Source: CAYRAV01 sp964422365
GTDB lineage: Bacteria; Bacillota; Clostridia; Lachnospirales; Lachnospiraceae
Direction of reading: 5' to 3'
Assembly (NCBI GenBank): GCA_964422365.1
Contig: CAYRAV010000029.1
Coordinates: 1-35,286, forward strand
DNA: 35,286 nucleotides
In this document: positions 35,056 through 35,286 of the stretch, one piece after another
How the letters are laid out: each line of letters opens with the position of its first letter
How positions within the stretch are numbered: position 1 is the first letter of the stretch
Notes under the pieces: generated by a model
Database searches by the model: none
Told to the model about the DNA's origin: nothing
Seen by the model: only the letters and a program-made list of their open reading frames with translations
Position numbers and translations under genes: made by a program

Positions 35056-35168
35056 TAGCGTGTATTTGAAAATTGCTTGTTACAAGATATGTATGACAAT
35101 TTGCGGGGGATTCGTTCCAAATTTATGAGCTGCAGCAGGCTGCACCAAATGAATTTAGGCAAATATCC
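35056..35168. repeat. MITE-like element, truncated copy
   Basis: Begins TAGCGTGTATTTGAAAATT, like the other copies, and continues with GTTACAAGATATGTATGACA and an inner AAATTTATGAGC...AATGAATTTAGG arm. The far end is missing; the 63-bp tandem repeat starts instead. Confidence 0.6.
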
Positions 35169-35286
35169 ATACCATATCGGACGAAGTCCGCCAGCCCGAA
35201 AGGGCATGAGTTACGGGATACCCGGATGGGTATACCATATCGGACGAAGTCCGCCAGCCCGAAAGGGCATGAGTTACGGGATACCC
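35169..35286. repeat. 63-bp tandem repeat with three hairpins per unit
   Basis: One full unit (35169-35231) and the first 55 bases of a second, identical where they overlap; the array continues past the window. Each unit holds CGGAC-GAA-GTCCG, GCCC-GAAA-GGGC (a GNRA tetraloop on the plus strand), and GGATACCC-GGAT-GGGTATACC, which spans into the next unit. There are no unique spacers, so it is not a CRISPR array. Because 63 is a multiple of three, two plus-strand frames stay open through the array, which could mislead gene finders. Confidence 0.85.

Noticed and set aside
35169..35286. Open plus-strand frames giving a 21-residue repeat protein
   Set aside because: The unit is 63 bases, so frames stay open by arithmetic. 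No start or binding site is seen and the hairpin content explains the conservation better.
35169..35286. CRISPR array
   Set aside because: Units follow each other without unique spacers and no cas gene is near.

Overview
The window is low-GC Firmicute DNA with strong AGGAGG-type ribosome binding sites and sigma-A style promoters. Gene content (folate genes next to a DUF1002 protein, DUF5050, DUF4280, a PASTA-less Ser/Thr kinase with a PP2C partner) suggests a gut Clostridia, most likely Lachnospiraceae; this is inferred from gene families only, as no rRNA or tRNA gene is present. Nearly every gene is on the minus strand, so transcription runs from high to low coordinates. The one clear plus-strand gene is the DUF5050 protein at 28.4 kb.

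Region 1 (1-14.3 kb) reads as a contractile-injection accessory and effector cluster. In transcription order it encodes a PP2C phosphatase, a membrane Ser/Thr kinase with an outside TPR-like part, a small membrane protein with a Thr-rich tail, a large Ig-repeat surface protein, an unknown 175-residue protein, a DUF4280 PAAR-like tip, two VgrG-like spike proteins, a pentapeptide-repeat protein, a possible effector adaptor, an AHH-family nuclease toxin, and the first 43 codons of a probable immunity gene cut by the window edge. No sheath, tube or baseplate gene is visible, so the machine itself must be encoded elsewhere. The toxin end is visibly richer in G+C than the rest.

Region 2 (14.3-15.5 kb) has no intact gene. 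It holds a MITE-like repeat, a direct-repeat pair, inverted repeats and a relic of an Rhs-type protein.

Region 3 (15.5-27.1 kb) is a composite defence operon: XRE regulator, SNF2-like helicase, two small unknown genes, DUF4391, an AT-rich inserted pair (probably one frameshifted gene with a HEPN-like domain), type III methyltransferase Mod and type III restriction subunit Res. Relics of two more genes (a winged-helix fragment and a DUF1016/YhcG fragment) lie between Mod and Res. A near-perfect sigma-A promoter on the opposite strand, inside the operon, points at a 62-nt foldable segment ending in a T tract: a candidate small RNA and the least expected signal here.

Region 4 (27.3-29.7 kb) holds toxin/immunity debris (a CdiI-like gene, a truncated toxin end and a frameshifted neighbour) and a plus-strand DUF5050 gene with promoter and terminator.

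Region 5 (29.8-35.0 kb) is a folate operon: folC, a DUF1002 exported protein, an HD-domain phosphohydrolase, folP and a folB-folK fusion; folE is absent. The right edge is a 63-bp tandem repeat whose units each fold into three hairpins. A dispersed repeat family with inverted ends is scattered over the window and supplies the stop codons of two genes.
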